From NCBI RefSeq assembly GCF_900101465.1, contig NZ_FMZM01000002.1, positions 310,001 through 374,000 of the forward strand: a stretch of DNA of 64,000 bases, in the 5' to 3' direction. Below are positions 1-7,606 of this stretch, piece by piece. The DNA is from Nocardioides lianchengensis. Lineage in GTDB: Bacteria; Actinomycetota; Actinomycetes; Propionibacteriales; Nocardioidaceae. Under the pieces are notes generated by a model. The model was not told where the DNA came from and did not search any database. It saw nothing but the letters and a program-made list of their open reading frames with translations. Every line of letters starts with the position of its first letter. The stretch's first letter is position 1. Made by a program: the position numbers and the translations under genes.

Positions 1-183
1 CGCGTCACGGCCGACGATGATCGAGCCGCGCTCGCGCGAGAAGGCGGCGTCGAAGACCCGCTGGTTCTCGGCCCGGTCGTTGAGGGCCTCGCTGCGGAAG
101 TACTGGAGGTACGTCGCGTTGGCCATCAGCGCGAGGAACAGCACGAGGCAGAAGATCGAGATGGTGCGGATCGGCTTGTTCAC
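1..183 (-). CDS. pbpA: Penicillin-binding protein, N-terminal fragment (PbpA-like)
   Basis: Only the first 61 codons are present; the gene runs off the left edge. The start is a GTG at 183 overlapping the TGA of the upstream SEDS gene (GTGA). The fragment reads MNKPIRTISIFCLVLFLALM and continues through one hydrophobic segment (about residues 7-25) into a periplasmic stretch with YLQYF, ENQR and RGSI. This matches the N-terminal anchor of actinobacterial class B transpeptidases, in which the ENQR...RG.I stretch opens the dimerisation domain. Its position directly after a rodA/ftsW-type gene and pstP fits the conserved pbpA slot; class B PBPs work with a SEDS polymerase in peptidoglycan synthesis. 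The catalytic domain is outside the window. Confidence 0.88.
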   Translation of the reverse strand, partial: MNKPIRTISIFCLVLFLALMANATYLQYFRSEALNDRAENQRVFDAAFSRERGSIIVGRDA

Positions 184-1595
184 AGTCGGATCACCTGGGT
201 CGACTCGTCGTCGGCGGACTCGTCGTCGGTGGAGAGGTCCGGGAGGGGGCGGCGGGCCAGGTCGGAGACGCGCAGCAGCAGCGCGATGATCACCCAGTTG
301 GCGATCAGGGACGACCCGCCAGCGGAGAGGAACGGGGTGGTCAGGCCGGTGAGCGGGATCAGCCGGGTGACGCCGCCGATGACCACGAAGACCTGGAGGG
401 CGAAGACGGCGGCCAGGCCGGTCGCGAGCAGCTTGCCGAACCCGTCGCGCGAGATCAGGGCCGCGCGCAGGCCACGCTCCACGATGAGGCCGTACATCAC
501 CAGCACGGCGAGGACGCCGGTCAGGCCCAGCTCCTCGCCGATCGCGCCCATGATGAAGTCGGAGTTGGCGAACGAGATCCGCCACGGGCTGCCCTCCCCG
601 AACCCGCGCCCGAGCAGGCCGCCCCAGGCCATCCCGAACATCGACTCGACCAGCTGGTCGCTGGTCGGTCCGGACTCGGGCCGGTAGTAGCTGAAGGGCG
701 AGAGCCAGATGTCGAAGCGCTGCTGGACATGGGAGAAGGCGTAGTAGCCGCCGGCGGCGCCGAGGGTGAACAGCATCCCGCCCACGACCAGCCAGCCCGG
801 CCGCTCGGTGGAGACGTAGAGCATCACCAGGAACAGCCCGAAGAAGAGCAGGCTGGAGCCGAGGTCGCGCTGGAAGACCAGGACGCCGAGGCTGATCAGC
901 CACATCACCAGGATCGGGCCGAGGTCGCGGCCGCGGGGCAGGTCGACGAAGAGCACCCGGCGCCCGGCCAGGGCGAGCGCGTCGCGGTGGAGGACCAGGT
1001 AGCCGGCGAAGGTGATGACGAGCAGCAGCTTGGCGATCTCGCCCGGCTGGAAGCTGAACGGCCCGACGCCGATCCAGATCTTGGCGCCGTTGATGGTCTT
1101 GCCGAGGCCCGGGACCATCGGCAGCAGCAGCAGCACGATCGCAGCGAGGCCGCTGGTGTAGGTGAACCGGGTCAGCCGGCGGTGGTCGCGGAGCACGATC
1201 AGGGTCACCGCGAAGAGGATCACGCCGAGGGTCATCCAGGTGAGCTGCGCCCGGGCGACGTCCTTCGACGCGCTGCCCGCGGCCAGGTCGAGGCGGTGGA
1301 TGACGGCCAGCCCGAGGCCGTTGAGCGCCGCGACGACCGGCAGCAGCACGGGGTCGGCGTACGGCGCGACGAAGCGGATGACCAGGTGGGCGGCGATGGT
1401 CAGGGCGGCCAGCCAGCTGCTGTAGCCGACCATGTCGGCCGGGACCTCGCCCTTCACGCCGATGCCGACGGCGGCGTAGGCCCCGACGCCGACGGCGAGG
1501 GCGAGGACGAGCAGGAAGAGCTCGGCACCGCGCCGGCGGCGGTGCACGAAGCCCATCAGCCCGGACGTGCCGGGGGAGGCGGTCGGGGTGCTCAT
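180..1595 (-). CDS. rodA: SEDS peptidoglycan polymerase, FtsW/RodA family
   Basis: A 471-aa polytopic membrane protein with about ten hydrophobic segments. Hallmarks of the SEDS family are visible: a QPGEIAKL motif near residues 183-190, RDLGSSLLF near 243-251, NSDFIMGAIGEELG near 344-357 and PFLSAGGSSL at 421-430. SEDS proteins polymerise lipid II into glycan strands with a cognate class B PBP, and here the pbpA-like gene follows with a 4-bp overlap. The ATG at 1595 overlaps the pstP stop (ATGA), implying translational coupling. In Mycobacterium and Streptomyces the gene in this position is rodA or an ftsW-like paralogue; the sequence alone does not separate the names, so the symbol rests mainly on context. 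Confidence 0.93.
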   Translation of the reverse strand: MSTPTASPGTSGLMGFVHRRRRGAELFLLVLALAVGVGAYAAVGIGVKGEVPADMVGYSSWLAALTIAAHLVIRFVAPYADPVLLPVVAALNGLGLAVIHRLDLAAGSASKDVARAQLTWMTLGVILFAVTLIVLRDHRRLTRFTYTSGLAAIVLLLLPMVPGLGKTINGAKIWIGVGPFSFQPGEIAKLLLVITFAGYLVLHRDALALAGRRVLFVDLPRGRDLGPILVMWLISLGVLVFQRDLGSSLLFFGLFLVMLYVSTERPGWLVVGGMLFTLGAAGGYYAFSHVQQRFDIWLSPFSYYRPESGPTSDQLVESMFGMAWGGLLGRGFGEGSPWRISFANSDFIMGAIGEELGLTGVLAVLVMYGLIVERGLRAALISRDGFGKLLATGLAAVFALQVFVVIGGVTRLIPLTGLTTPFLSAGGSSLIANWVIIALLLRVSDLARRPLPDLSTDDESADDESTQVIRL

Positions 1596-2872
1596 GGCGT
1601 CGACTCCGCCGGGGCCATCCGCTCGACGAGGTTCTCGACGATCTGGTGGGCGTCGTCGAGGGAGCCGTTGCCCATGCCCTCGCCCAACTGCTGCTGGTAG
1701 GTGTCGGCGAGCCGGTCGATCTCGACGTTAGTGGTCTCGTAGGGCTCCGAGAGCGAGAGGCCCGGCAGGTCGGCGTTGACCCCGCGGAAGATGACCACCT
1801 CGCCGTTCTCCTCGGCGACGTAGTACTGCTGCTGCGTCCACGACCAGGCCGCCGCGACGGCGATCCAGAGCAGGCCGAGCAGGGCCAGCGTGAGCAGGAG
1901 CCGCGAGAGCCAGACGAACCGCACCGGGGCGCGGGGGGCGTAGCGGGCCTGCTCGGGGTCGATCGGGTCGGCGTGGATCGCGTGGACGTCGTCGGGCAGG
2001 TCGGCGGGCACGGGCTCGAGCTCGCCGGTGTCGCCGGCGCGTCCGCGGAACATGCCGCCCGTGCGCGGGGCCCGGGTCGGGCGCCGGCGGAGCTCGGCGG
2101 CGGCGCCGACGAGCTGCGGCTGGAGCGGCTCGCCGTCCGCGTCGGTGGCGGGCGAGCCGTCGGACTCGGCGACGTCGGCGACGATGCAGGTGACGTTGTC
2201 GGAGCTGCCGGCCTCCAGGCTGGCGCGGACCAGCTCGACCGCGGCGAAGTCGGGCGTGCCGGCGGCGAGGATCTCGGCCAGCCGGGGGTCGTCGAGCACG
2301 CCGCTGGCGCCGTCGCTGCACAGCAGCAGCCGGTCACCGGCGACCAGCTCGAGGACGAACAGGTCGGGCTCGGCCTCGCGGACCCCGTCGAGGGCCTTGA
2401 GGATGATGTTGCGGTGCGGGTGGACCCGCGACTCGGCCTCGGTGATCCGGCCCTCGTCGATGAGGCTCTGGACGAAGGTGTGGTCGACGGTGAGCTGGCT
2501 CAGCTCGCCGTCGCGCAGCAGGTAGGCGCGGCTGTCGCCGACGTGGCCCAGGCCGATCCGCTGCCCGTCGAACAGCGCGACGGTGGCGGTGGTGCTGGTG
2601 CCGTTGAGCGCGGGGTCCTCGTCGACCAGCTCGGCGATCCGGTCGTGGGCCCGGTGCAGCGCCCCGGCGACGGCACCGAGCAGGTCCTCGCCCGGCTGCT
2701 CGTCGAGCTTGCGGAGCTGCTGCACGGCGGTGCTCGAGGCGATGTCGCCGCGGGCGGCGCCCCCGACCCCGTCGCAGACGGTGAGGAGCCAGGGGCCGGC
2801 GTACCCGGAGTCCTGGTTGTCGCGGCGGACCCGACCGACGTCGGAGAGCGCGGCGTACTGGAGGCGCAGCAT
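1592..2872 (-). CDS. pstP: PP2C-family Ser/Thr protein phosphatase
   Basis: A 426-aa protein starting at the ATG at 2872; the open frame extends upstream, but only this start gives the family N-terminus MLRLQYAALSDVGRVRRDNQ. PP2C metal-binding motifs are visible: RRDNQDS (16-22), CDGVGG (33-38), GDSRAYL, LLLCSDG and SSDNVT. A transmembrane helix near residues 320-345 (LLLTLALLGLLW) is followed by an extracellular tail. This is the architecture of PstP, the phosphatase that reverses PknA/PknB phosphorylation in actinobacteria, with FHA proteins among its pathway partners. It lies 13 bp after fhaB and overlaps rodA by 4 bp. No strong Shine-Dalgarno sequence precedes the start, suggesting coupling to fhaB. 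Confidence 0.95.
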   Translation of the reverse strand: MLRLQYAALSDVGRVRRDNQDSGYAGPWLLTVCDGVGGAARGDIASSTAVQQLRKLDEQPGEDLLGAVAGALHRAHDRIAELVDEDPALNGTSTTATVALFDGQRIGLGHVGDSRAYLLRDGELSQLTVDHTFVQSLIDEGRITEAESRVHPHRNIILKALDGVREAEPDLFVLELVAGDRLLLCSDGASGVLDDPRLAEILAAGTPDFAAVELVRASLEAGSSDNVTCIVADVAESDGSPATDADGEPLQPQLVGAAAELRRRPTRAPRTGGMFRGRAGDTGELEPVPADLPDDVHAIHADPIDPEQARYAPRAPVRFVWLSRLLLTLALLGLLWIAVAAAWSWTQQQYYVAEENGEVVIFRGVNADLPGLSLSEPYETTNVEIDRLADTYQQQLGEGMGNGSLDDAHQIVENLVERMAPAESTP

Positions 2873-2885
2873 CAGGGGAGACCCG

Positions 2886-3359
2886 TCACTTCCGGAGCTC
2901 CAGGATGGTCTTGCCGATCCGGACCTGGGTGCCGAGCGTGATCGTGGTCGGCTGGGTGATGCGGACGGTGCCGATGTAGGTGCCGTTGGTGGAGCCGAGG
3001 TCCTCGACGAACCACTGGTCACCGGACGCGGCGATCCGGGCATGCCGGGTCGAGACGTAGTCGTCGTCGAGGCGGATCGCGGCGTCGCTGCCCCGGCCGA
3101 TCAGCACGGGCGCCAGGTCGAGGTCGGCGCGCTCGCCGGCGCTGGAGCCCTCGACGACCAGGACGTGGGTGGGGGCGCCGCGGCGCTTCGACGGGGGCTT
3201 GGCGGCCTTCTCCTTGCGGCGCGGCGCCTTGGCGCGCGCGGCCTCCGGGACCCGGGCGCCGAACATGTCGGAGCGGATCACCGAGATGGCCGAGAGCACG
3301 AAGATCCACAGGATCGCCAGGTAGGCGATCCGGACCAGCAGCAGGGTCAGCTCAGACAT
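2886..3359 (-). CDS. fhaB: FHA-domain membrane protein (FhaB/FipA-like)
   Basis: A 157-aa protein with an N-terminal membrane helix (about residues 6-27), a basic linker rich in K/R/P, and a C-terminal FHA domain. The domain shows GRGSD, STRHARI and GSTNGTY, the loops that bind phosphothreonine. In mycobacteria the equivalent FhaB (FipA) binds phosphorylated partners and links kinase signalling to septal and polar growth. The ATG at 3359 overlaps the last 8 bases of fhaA. Its place between fhaA and pstP is the conserved order. Confidence 0.93.
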   Translation of the reverse strand: MSELTLLLVRIAYLAILWIFVLSAISVIRSDMFGARVPEAARAKAPRRKEKAAKPPSKRRGAPTHVLVVEGSSAGERADLDLAPVLIGRGSDAAIRLDDDYVSTRHARIAASGDQWFVEDLGSTNGTYIGTVRITQPTTITLGTQVRIGKTILELRK

Positions 3360-4077
3360 GACCGTCCTCCTCGACCACCCGGACGGTCATCGTGGTGTTG
3401 CCGATGCGGACCGTGGAGCCGTCGTCGAGCGGCGAGCGCTTGACCTTCTGGCCGTCCACGAGCATGCCGTTGGTGGAGCCGAGGTCGTGCACCTCGACCT
3501 GCACCTCTTCGCCGCGGTCGGTGTGGCGCGTGTGCACCACGAACTCGACGTGGCGGCGGCTGACCCCGGGGTCGTTGATGCGGACGTCGGCCTCGGTGCC
3601 CCGGCCGACCACCAGGCTCGGCGGCTGGAGGGGGTGCTGGGTGCCGTTGATCTCGAGCATCGCCCGCGCGCGCCGTACCTGCGTGTAGGTGGAGCTGCCG
3701 GTGACCTTCGCCTGGGCCTGCCCCTTCACCCGGAAGCGGCCGGTGGTGAGGTCGTCGGCCGCCTCGAAGGCGATGGACACCGGCCCGGGGAAGACGTAGC
3801 CCTGGGTCTCGGCGTGCAGCGTCACCTGGGCGACCAGCTCGTCGGCCATCGCGGTGTCGTAGGGCGCGAGCCGGTCCAGGTCGACCGACGACAGCTCGAC
3901 GTGGAAGTCGTTGGGGACCATCCGCCGGTCGCGGGAGAGGATCTGCGCGTTGTTGTCGCACTCGCGCTGCAGGGCCGCCGCGATCTCGACCGGCTGCACC
4001 GCGGAGCGGAACGCACGCGCGAAGGCACCGGAGATCATCTGCTCCAAGCGCTGCTCGAACTTCTGGAGCCCGCCCAT
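3352..4077 (-). CDS. fhaA: FhaA-type protein: DUF3662 plus FHA domain
   Basis: A 241-aa protein whose start is placed at the ATG at 4077, giving MGGLQKFEQRLEQMISGAFA, the usual FhaA N-terminus; the open frame before it is non-coding in character. Residues 1 to about 125 match the FhaA N-terminal domain (DUF3662) and residues about 150-240 are an FHA domain with GRG (158-160), SRRH (173-176) and GSTNG (200-204). Mycobacterial FhaA binds phosphorylated MviN and modulates peptidoglycan synthesis. A GA-rich stretch just upstream of the ATG (minus strand) can serve as ribosome binding site. This is the first gene of the operon, so its promoter should lie in 4078-4243. The protein is much shorter than the 527-aa M. 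tuberculosis form, which has a long disordered middle. Confidence 0.93.
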   Translation of the reverse strand: MGGLQKFEQRLEQMISGAFARAFRSAVQPVEIAAALQRECDNNAQILSRDRRMVPNDFHVELSSVDLDRLAPYDTAMADELVAQVTLHAETQGYVFPGPVSIAFEAADDLTTGRFRVKGQAQAKVTGSSTYTQVRRARAMLEINGTQHPLQPPSLVVGRGTEADVRINDPGVSRRHVEFVVHTRHTDRGEEVQVEVHDLGSTNGMLVDGQKVKRSPLDDGSTVRIGNTTMTVRVVEEDGHV

Positions 4078-4243
4078 CCGCGTTCCCCTCTCGTCCTCGC
4101 GCCCTGCCCCCACGGCAGGCCAACCGCCCCGACCTGGCGCCGGGTTGCGACCGATCGTAACGGGGTGCCGAGAGCGGGTGCCGGACCGCCGCACGCCGGT
4201 TTGGGAATGTGTCAGCGCCTGGGATACCGTGAGGCCGCTTCAC

Positions 4244-4326
4244 GCGCGAGTGGCGGAACGGCAGACGCGCTGGCTTCAGGTGCCAGTGTCCGAAAGGGCG
4301 TGGGGGTTCAAATCCCCCCTCGCGCA
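4244..4326 (+). tRNA. tRNA-Leu (anticodon CAG)
   Basis: An 83-nt class II tRNA. The acceptor stem GCGCGAG (4244-4250) pairs with CTCGCGC (4319-4325), the discriminator is A4326 and CCA is not encoded. The anticodon arm CTGGC-TTCAGGT-GCCAG puts CAG at 4277-4279. A long variable arm follows (TGTCCGAAAGGGCG), then the T-arm GGGGG-TTCAAAT-CCCCC. The last 25 bases are also part of the 27-bp prophage attachment core, so the 3' end seen here comes from the phage but restores an identical sequence. A tRNA-Leu next to fhaA is, from memory, conserved in other actinobacteria. Confidence 0.97.
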
Positions 4327-4328
4327 CG
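4302..4328 (+). other. attL core, 27 bp
   Basis: The sequence starts GGGGGTTCAAAT and ends CTCGCGCACG. It is identical to 49784-49810 and spans the T-arm and acceptor 3' strand of tRNA-Leu plus two bases. The flanks differ at once on both sides (T before and C after here; A before and T after at attR), which fixes the limits of identity. Tyrosine integrases commonly cross over inside such tRNA 3' identity blocks. Confidence 0.95.
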
Positions 4329-4336
4329 CGAAGTGA

Positions 4337-4376
4337 TCCGGCCCCTGGCCTGCAGAGATGCGGACCAGGGGCCGGA
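4337..4376 (+). terminator. Phage-supplied terminator hairpin behind tRNA-Leu
   Basis: A 12-bp perfect stem TCCGGCCCCTGG / CCAGGGGCCGGA with a 16-nt loop begins 10 nt after the tRNA. It probably ends tRNA transcription and insulates the integrase gene. There is no T-run, as is common in actinobacteria. The probable original host terminator lies at 49815-49844 on the far side of the prophage. Confidence 0.7.
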
Positions 4377-4377
4377 C

Positions 4378-4396
4378 TGCATTTCGCCGAAATGCA
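4378..4396. repeat. 19-bp palindrome upstream of integrase
   Basis: TGCATTTCG and CGAAATGCA flank one central C. The palindrome is AT-richer than its surroundings and lies between the tRNA terminator and the integrase start. It could be a recombinase or excisionase arm site or an operator for int; the sequence does not decide. Confidence 0.45.
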
Positions 4397-4462
4397 CTCC
4401 CGTACACACAAGCTCCTGTCGGTGCCCGCGGCTAGCGTCCGCAACGACGACAGGAGGCACCC

Positions 4463-5875
4463 GTGCGCAAGGTCGAGACCCTCACGAAGAGCGACGGCTC
4501 GACGACGTACCGGGTCCGGTTCCGGCACGGCATCAGCGCGAAGACCGGCAAGCCGCTGCAGACGTCGGAGTCCTTCGACCGGAAGGCCGACGCCGACACC
4601 TTCGCGAAGTGGCTCGACGCCCTCGGCCCGCAGGGCGCGCTCGACCGGCTGTACGCCGGCGAGCAAGAGAAGGGCATCCCGACACTCGACCAGGTCGCCG
4701 CCGACCACATCCGGCTGCTCACCGGCATCGAGGAGGGGACCCGGCTCGGCTACGAGCGGCTCTGGGCGCGCAGCTGGGGTCACCTCATCGGCACGACGCG
4801 CGCCGACCAGCTCACCGCCGACATCGTCCGTCAGGCAGTCAACGACCTCGCCGCCGGGAAGGGCCTGACCGGAGAGGCCTACTCCACCAAGAGCCTCGAG
4901 AACCAGCGCGGGCTCCTGTCCGGCGTGGTCGCCCGGTGCATCGAGCTCGGCCACCTCACACGCAACCCGGTCAAGGGCGTACGACTCCCGGAGGGTCGGC
5001 GGGTCGCGGTCGACTCGATCGACGACGAGGACGACGCCGAGATGGTGTGCCTGACCCACGAGGAGTGGGAGGCGCTCTACGCGACCTTCTCGCCGCACTA
5101 CCTCCCCTTCCTCCGGTTCCTGGTCGGCACCGGCTGCCGCTGGGGTGAGGCCGTCGTACTCCGCCGCGGCGACGTCGACCTCGGCGCCCGGACCATCAAG
5201 ATCCGGCGAGCGCTGAAGTGGTCCGGCGACGGCGCCCGAGTCATCGGGCCGCCGAAGACCAAGAAGGGCCGGCGCACAATTGCGCTGCCCGCCGAAGTCG
5301 TCAAGGACCTCCGCCCGCTGCTCGACGGCAAGGCGGGCCGCGACCTCGTCTTCACGGCCCCGCGCGGCGGGATGATCGCCCACCGGACCTTCTGGTCGAA
5401 GAACTGGCGGCCGGCGCTTTGGCGAGCGCAGCACTGCGCGGCCCACATCCCGAAGGACTGCCGGTGTGGCACCGGGGAGCCGCACCGCTGCAAGGTCCAC
5501 TCGGACCCGCCGGGCGCCTGCGGGTGCCGCGGCACCCTCGCCCAGTCACCACGGATCCACGACCTGCGGCATACCCACGCGTCCTGGTTGCTCGCTGCCG
5601 GCACGCCCATCCACGTCGTCCAGGCCCGCCTCGGGCATGAGTCCATCCAGACGACCGTCGACACCTACTCCCACCTGCTGCCCGACGCCCAACTCCTCGC
5701 CGCCGAGGCCGCGTCACTGGCCTTTGCGGGCCGCGCCGGTGGAGGGTCCTGGCTGCCGCGCGTCGAGTCACTTCCGGACGATGCACTGCGTCACCTCGCC
5801 CACGCAGTTTCAGACGAAACCGCTCGCCGCAGCCCGGCCATTGCCGGGCGAGTCGCCGTTGACGGCGCGGCCTAA
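4463..5875 (+). CDS. int: Tyrosine recombinase (phage integrase)
   Basis: A 470-aa site-specific recombinase that would catalyse attP x attB integration and, with an excisionase, excision. The start is GTG at 4463, 5 nt after AGGAGG (4452-4457). The N-terminal part (about 1-60) is an arm/AP2-like binding region, followed by a core-binding SAM-like domain (about 75-165) and the catalytic domain. Catalytic residues are R226 (GCRWGEA), H366 and R369 (HDLRHTH), H392 (LGHES) and the nucleophile Y402 (VDTYSH). An unusual Cys/His-rich insertion of about 30 residues (325-356) separates box I from box II: six Cys and several His in CxC and CxxH-like spacing, suggesting a zinc-binding element. It lies next to attL, as expected for the integrase of this element. 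Confidence 0.97.
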   Translation: MRKVETLTKSDGSTTYRVRFRHGISAKTGKPLQTSESFDRKADADTFAKWLDALGPQGALDRLYAGEQEKGIPTLDQVAADHIRLLTGIEEGTRLGYERLWARSWGHLIGTTRADQLTADIVRQAVNDLAAGKGLTGEAYSTKSLENQRGLLSGVVARCIELGHLTRNPVKGVRLPEGRRVAVDSIDDEDDAEMVCLTHEEWEALYATFSPHYLPFLRFLVGTGCRWGEAVVLRRGDVDLGARTIKIRRALKWSGDGARVIGPPKTKKGRRTIALPAEVVKDLRPLLDGKAGRDLVFTAPRGGMIAHRTFWSKNWRPALWRAQHCAAHIPKDCRCGTGEPHRCKVHSDPPGACGCRGTLAQSPRIHDLRHTHASWLLAAGTPIHVVQARLGHESIQTTVDTYSHLLPDAQLLAAEAASLAFAGRAGGGSWLPRVESLPDDALRHLAHAVSDETARRSPAIAGRVAVDGAA

Positions 5876-5979
5876 GACAGTCGTTCGGCCAGCCGATGTA
5901 TCGAGTGCGCCTGGCCTGGACATCGAACATAGGTTCGAACTCACACTGCTCGAGGGGTGTGTCAAGCACCACCGCTGGG

Positions 5980-6000
5980 TAGAATTTGCTCGCGAAGGAG
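5980..6000 (+). promoter_or_regulatory. Candidate -10 and strong RBS ahead of the ImmA/cyclase operon
   Basis: TAGAAT (5980-5985) resembles a -10 element. GAAGGAG (5994-6000) is a good Shine-Dalgarno sequence placed 6 nt before the ATG at 6007. No convincing -35 was found. Confidence 0.4.
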
Positions 6001-6006
6001 AACAAG

Positions 6007-6069
6007 ATGCGCGGGTTCACAAGCATTCTGATGTACTTTCCGGCCATGACCGCCGGGATGAAGTCATGA
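6007..6069 (+). CDS. Possible 20-codon leader ORF
   Basis: The ATG at 6007 follows GAAGGAG with ideal spacing and opens a 20-codon frame (MRGFTSILMYFPAMTAGMKS). It ends in TGA at 6067-6069, overlapping the ATG of the next gene (ATGA). The downstream gene has only a weak Shine-Dalgarno sequence of its own, so translation of this short ORF could couple ribosomes into it. The peptide is hydrophobic in the middle. It may be only a coupling leader. It is too short for compositional evidence of coding. Confidence 0.45.
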   Translation: MRGFTSILMYFPAMTAGMKS

Positions 6070-6566
6070 GTTCGTACGCTCTGACGGAACCGTCGAACCT
6101 CTCGTACTCGGCTATCTCGGCTTACGCCGAGAAGGTCGGGGAGCACCATGGGATCTACTCCCGTGACGGCGTCGCAGACATCCACAGTCTTGTGGCGAAG
6201 CTGGGTGGCCACGTCATGGCTTCGACGAGCCGGGAGTCACTCCACGTGCGGGAGATCGGAGACTTCACGATCAACGTGCCTGCCACGACCTCCCCTCGAC
6301 GCGACCGCTTCACGATCGCGCACGAACTTGGTCACTACTTCCTTCACTACCTGCTCCCGAAGAGGGAGGGTGAGCAGGGCTATGGGCGTGGAGGCCGCAA
6401 CCGTGCGGAGACTGAGGCGAACGTCTTCGCTTCCTCGCTCTTGATGCCTGAAAGCAAGTTCCGCGAGCAGTGTCACCGACGAGAGGACGCTTGGCGTGCG
6501 GCGCTGCACTTCGACGTCTCGCCAGCAGCGGCAGAGGTCCGGGCTCAGGTCCTCCGGATCCCGTGA
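6066..6566 (+). CDS. ImmA/IrrE-family metallopeptidase
   Basis: A 166-aa protein with the zinc-peptidase signature HELGH at residues 86-90 and a downstream RAETEANVFASSLLMP segment supplying the third ligand (a Glu near 115-117). That second segment is typical of ImmA/IrrE (DUF955) proteins. Family members cleave or inactivate phage or stress repressors. The ATG at 6066 overlaps the stop of the 20-codon ORF, and the 3' end overlaps the cyclase-like gene by 4 bp, so the three form one unit. A second, divergent ImmA-type gene lies at 7607-8128 next to the CI-like repressor; this copy therefore probably has another target. It could act on the repressor, or be part of a defence or regulatory pair with the cyclase-like protein. 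Confidence 0.85.
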   Translation: MSSYALTEPSNLSYSAISAYAEKVGEHHGIYSRDGVADIHSLVAKLGGHVMASTSRESLHVREIGDFTINVPATTSPRRDRFTIAHELGHYFLHYLLPKREGEQGYGRGGRNRAETEANVFASSLLMPESKFREQCHRREDAWRAALHFDVSPAAAEVRAQVLRIP

Positions 6567-7588
6567 CGCAGCCGCCAAGTTCGAAGCTCTTCCTGTCCTG
6601 CGACCTGGTCGGATCTACCAGGTATAAGCAGAGCCAGGCGGCTCGACGCGCTGGCAGGACGACCGCCGAGTGGACAGAGGGCGACGGCGTCCCCTGGCAA
6701 GTCTCGTTCCTTGAGTTCTATCTCGACTTCCCCCAGACACTGGCTCAGGAGACGAACTTGTGGATGGCGGACCGGCCGCCCGCGGACACGAGTCCTGAGT
6801 TCCGTCTGTGGAAGCCGATCGGTGACGAGCTGGTCTTCACCGTCGATCTGGAATCCGAAGTCGACGTGTACAACGCGGTGCGAATCTGGCTACGCGCCAT
6901 CGACGTGTGGAACGACCGCATTGCTCCGCTTGGCATGGGCACGAAGGGCGGGGCGTTCATCGCGACGTTCCCTTATCCAGATCGCGCCGTGGCAGTGCCA
7001 CGGAACACGGTCGGGTTGGGGTCGGATAAGAATCCCATCGCTGCCAACGACGAGCTGTGTGACGGTCCGCCTGATCACGAGAACTACCTCTATGACTACT
7101 TCGGTCCCTCCATCGACACGGGCTTCCGTCTGTTCGCGCAGGCGTCTCCACGACGATTCCCTATGAGCGTCGAGGTGGTGCTCGCCGTGCTTCGGGCGAC
7201 CCCCGACGCCTACAACGACCTCGAGTATCACGGGGGCCGCGAGCTCAAGGGGGTCTGGGAGCAGCGGGACTATCCCTTCTTCACAGTTGACCGACGCAAT
7301 GACGACAAGGTCAACGAGGCCGTCAAGTCGCTGCGGAATGACAAGGGGATGAAGGGTCCAGCGGAGGCCATCGCGCTGTGCGAGTCCTGCATCGACGCCG
7401 ACAAGTGGCCGTCAAGACTCTACTTGTCCCAGGGCGCAACGGCCGCGATTCGAGAGGCGCCTACCGACCACCTGGATGGCTACAAGGACCCGAACGCGAT
7501 GCACGGCTCCGAGACAGCCGACGCCGCCCAGGGATCTGAGGAATCGCTCGATGAGGGACCCCTGCCACCCGACGCTCCGCTCGGCTAA
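6563..7588 (+). CDS. Class III nucleotide cyclase-like protein
   Basis: A 341-aa protein starting at GTG 6563 inside the stop of the ImmA-like gene (GTGA). Three stretches resemble the class III cyclase core. LFLSCDLVGSTRY (residues 9-21) has the first metal Asp (D14). LWKPIGDELVFTV (82-94) has the second metal Asp (D88) and the Lys before IGD that contacts the base. GPSIDTGFRLFAQAS near 200 resembles the GxxVNxAxRL element; the catalytic Arg is kept but the usual Asn is Asp. The C-terminal third is acidic and low in complexity. Pycsar anti-phage systems use such cyclases to make cCMP or cUMP, but no recognisable Pycsar effector adjoins; the partner here is a metallopeptidase. Substrate and activity cannot be told from sequence. 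Confidence 0.6.
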   Translation: MTQPPSSKLFLSCDLVGSTRYKQSQAARRAGRTTAEWTEGDGVPWQVSFLEFYLDFPQTLAQETNLWMADRPPADTSPEFRLWKPIGDELVFTVDLESEVDVYNAVRIWLRAIDVWNDRIAPLGMGTKGGAFIATFPYPDRAVAVPRNTVGLGSDKNPIAANDELCDGPPDHENYLYDYFGPSIDTGFRLFAQASPRRFPMSVEVVLAVLRATPDAYNDLEYHGGRELKGVWEQRDYPFFTVDRRNDDKVNEAVKSLRNDKGMKGPAEAIALCESCIDADKWPSRLYLSQGATAAIREAPTDHLDGYKDPNAMHGSETADAAQGSEESLDEGPLPPDAPLG

Positions 7589-7606
7589 TTGCCTATGTAG
7601 GCGCGG

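Noticed and set aside
3347..5500. 717-codon minus frame across fhaA, tRNA-Leu and int
   Set aside because: It would run through the tRNA and opposite to the integrase with intact catalytic residues; clearly a shadow.
6563..7588. Full Pycsar or CBASS system
   Set aside because: Only a cyclase-like protein is seen; no TIR, TM, Cap or other known effector adjoins, so the system name is not justified.
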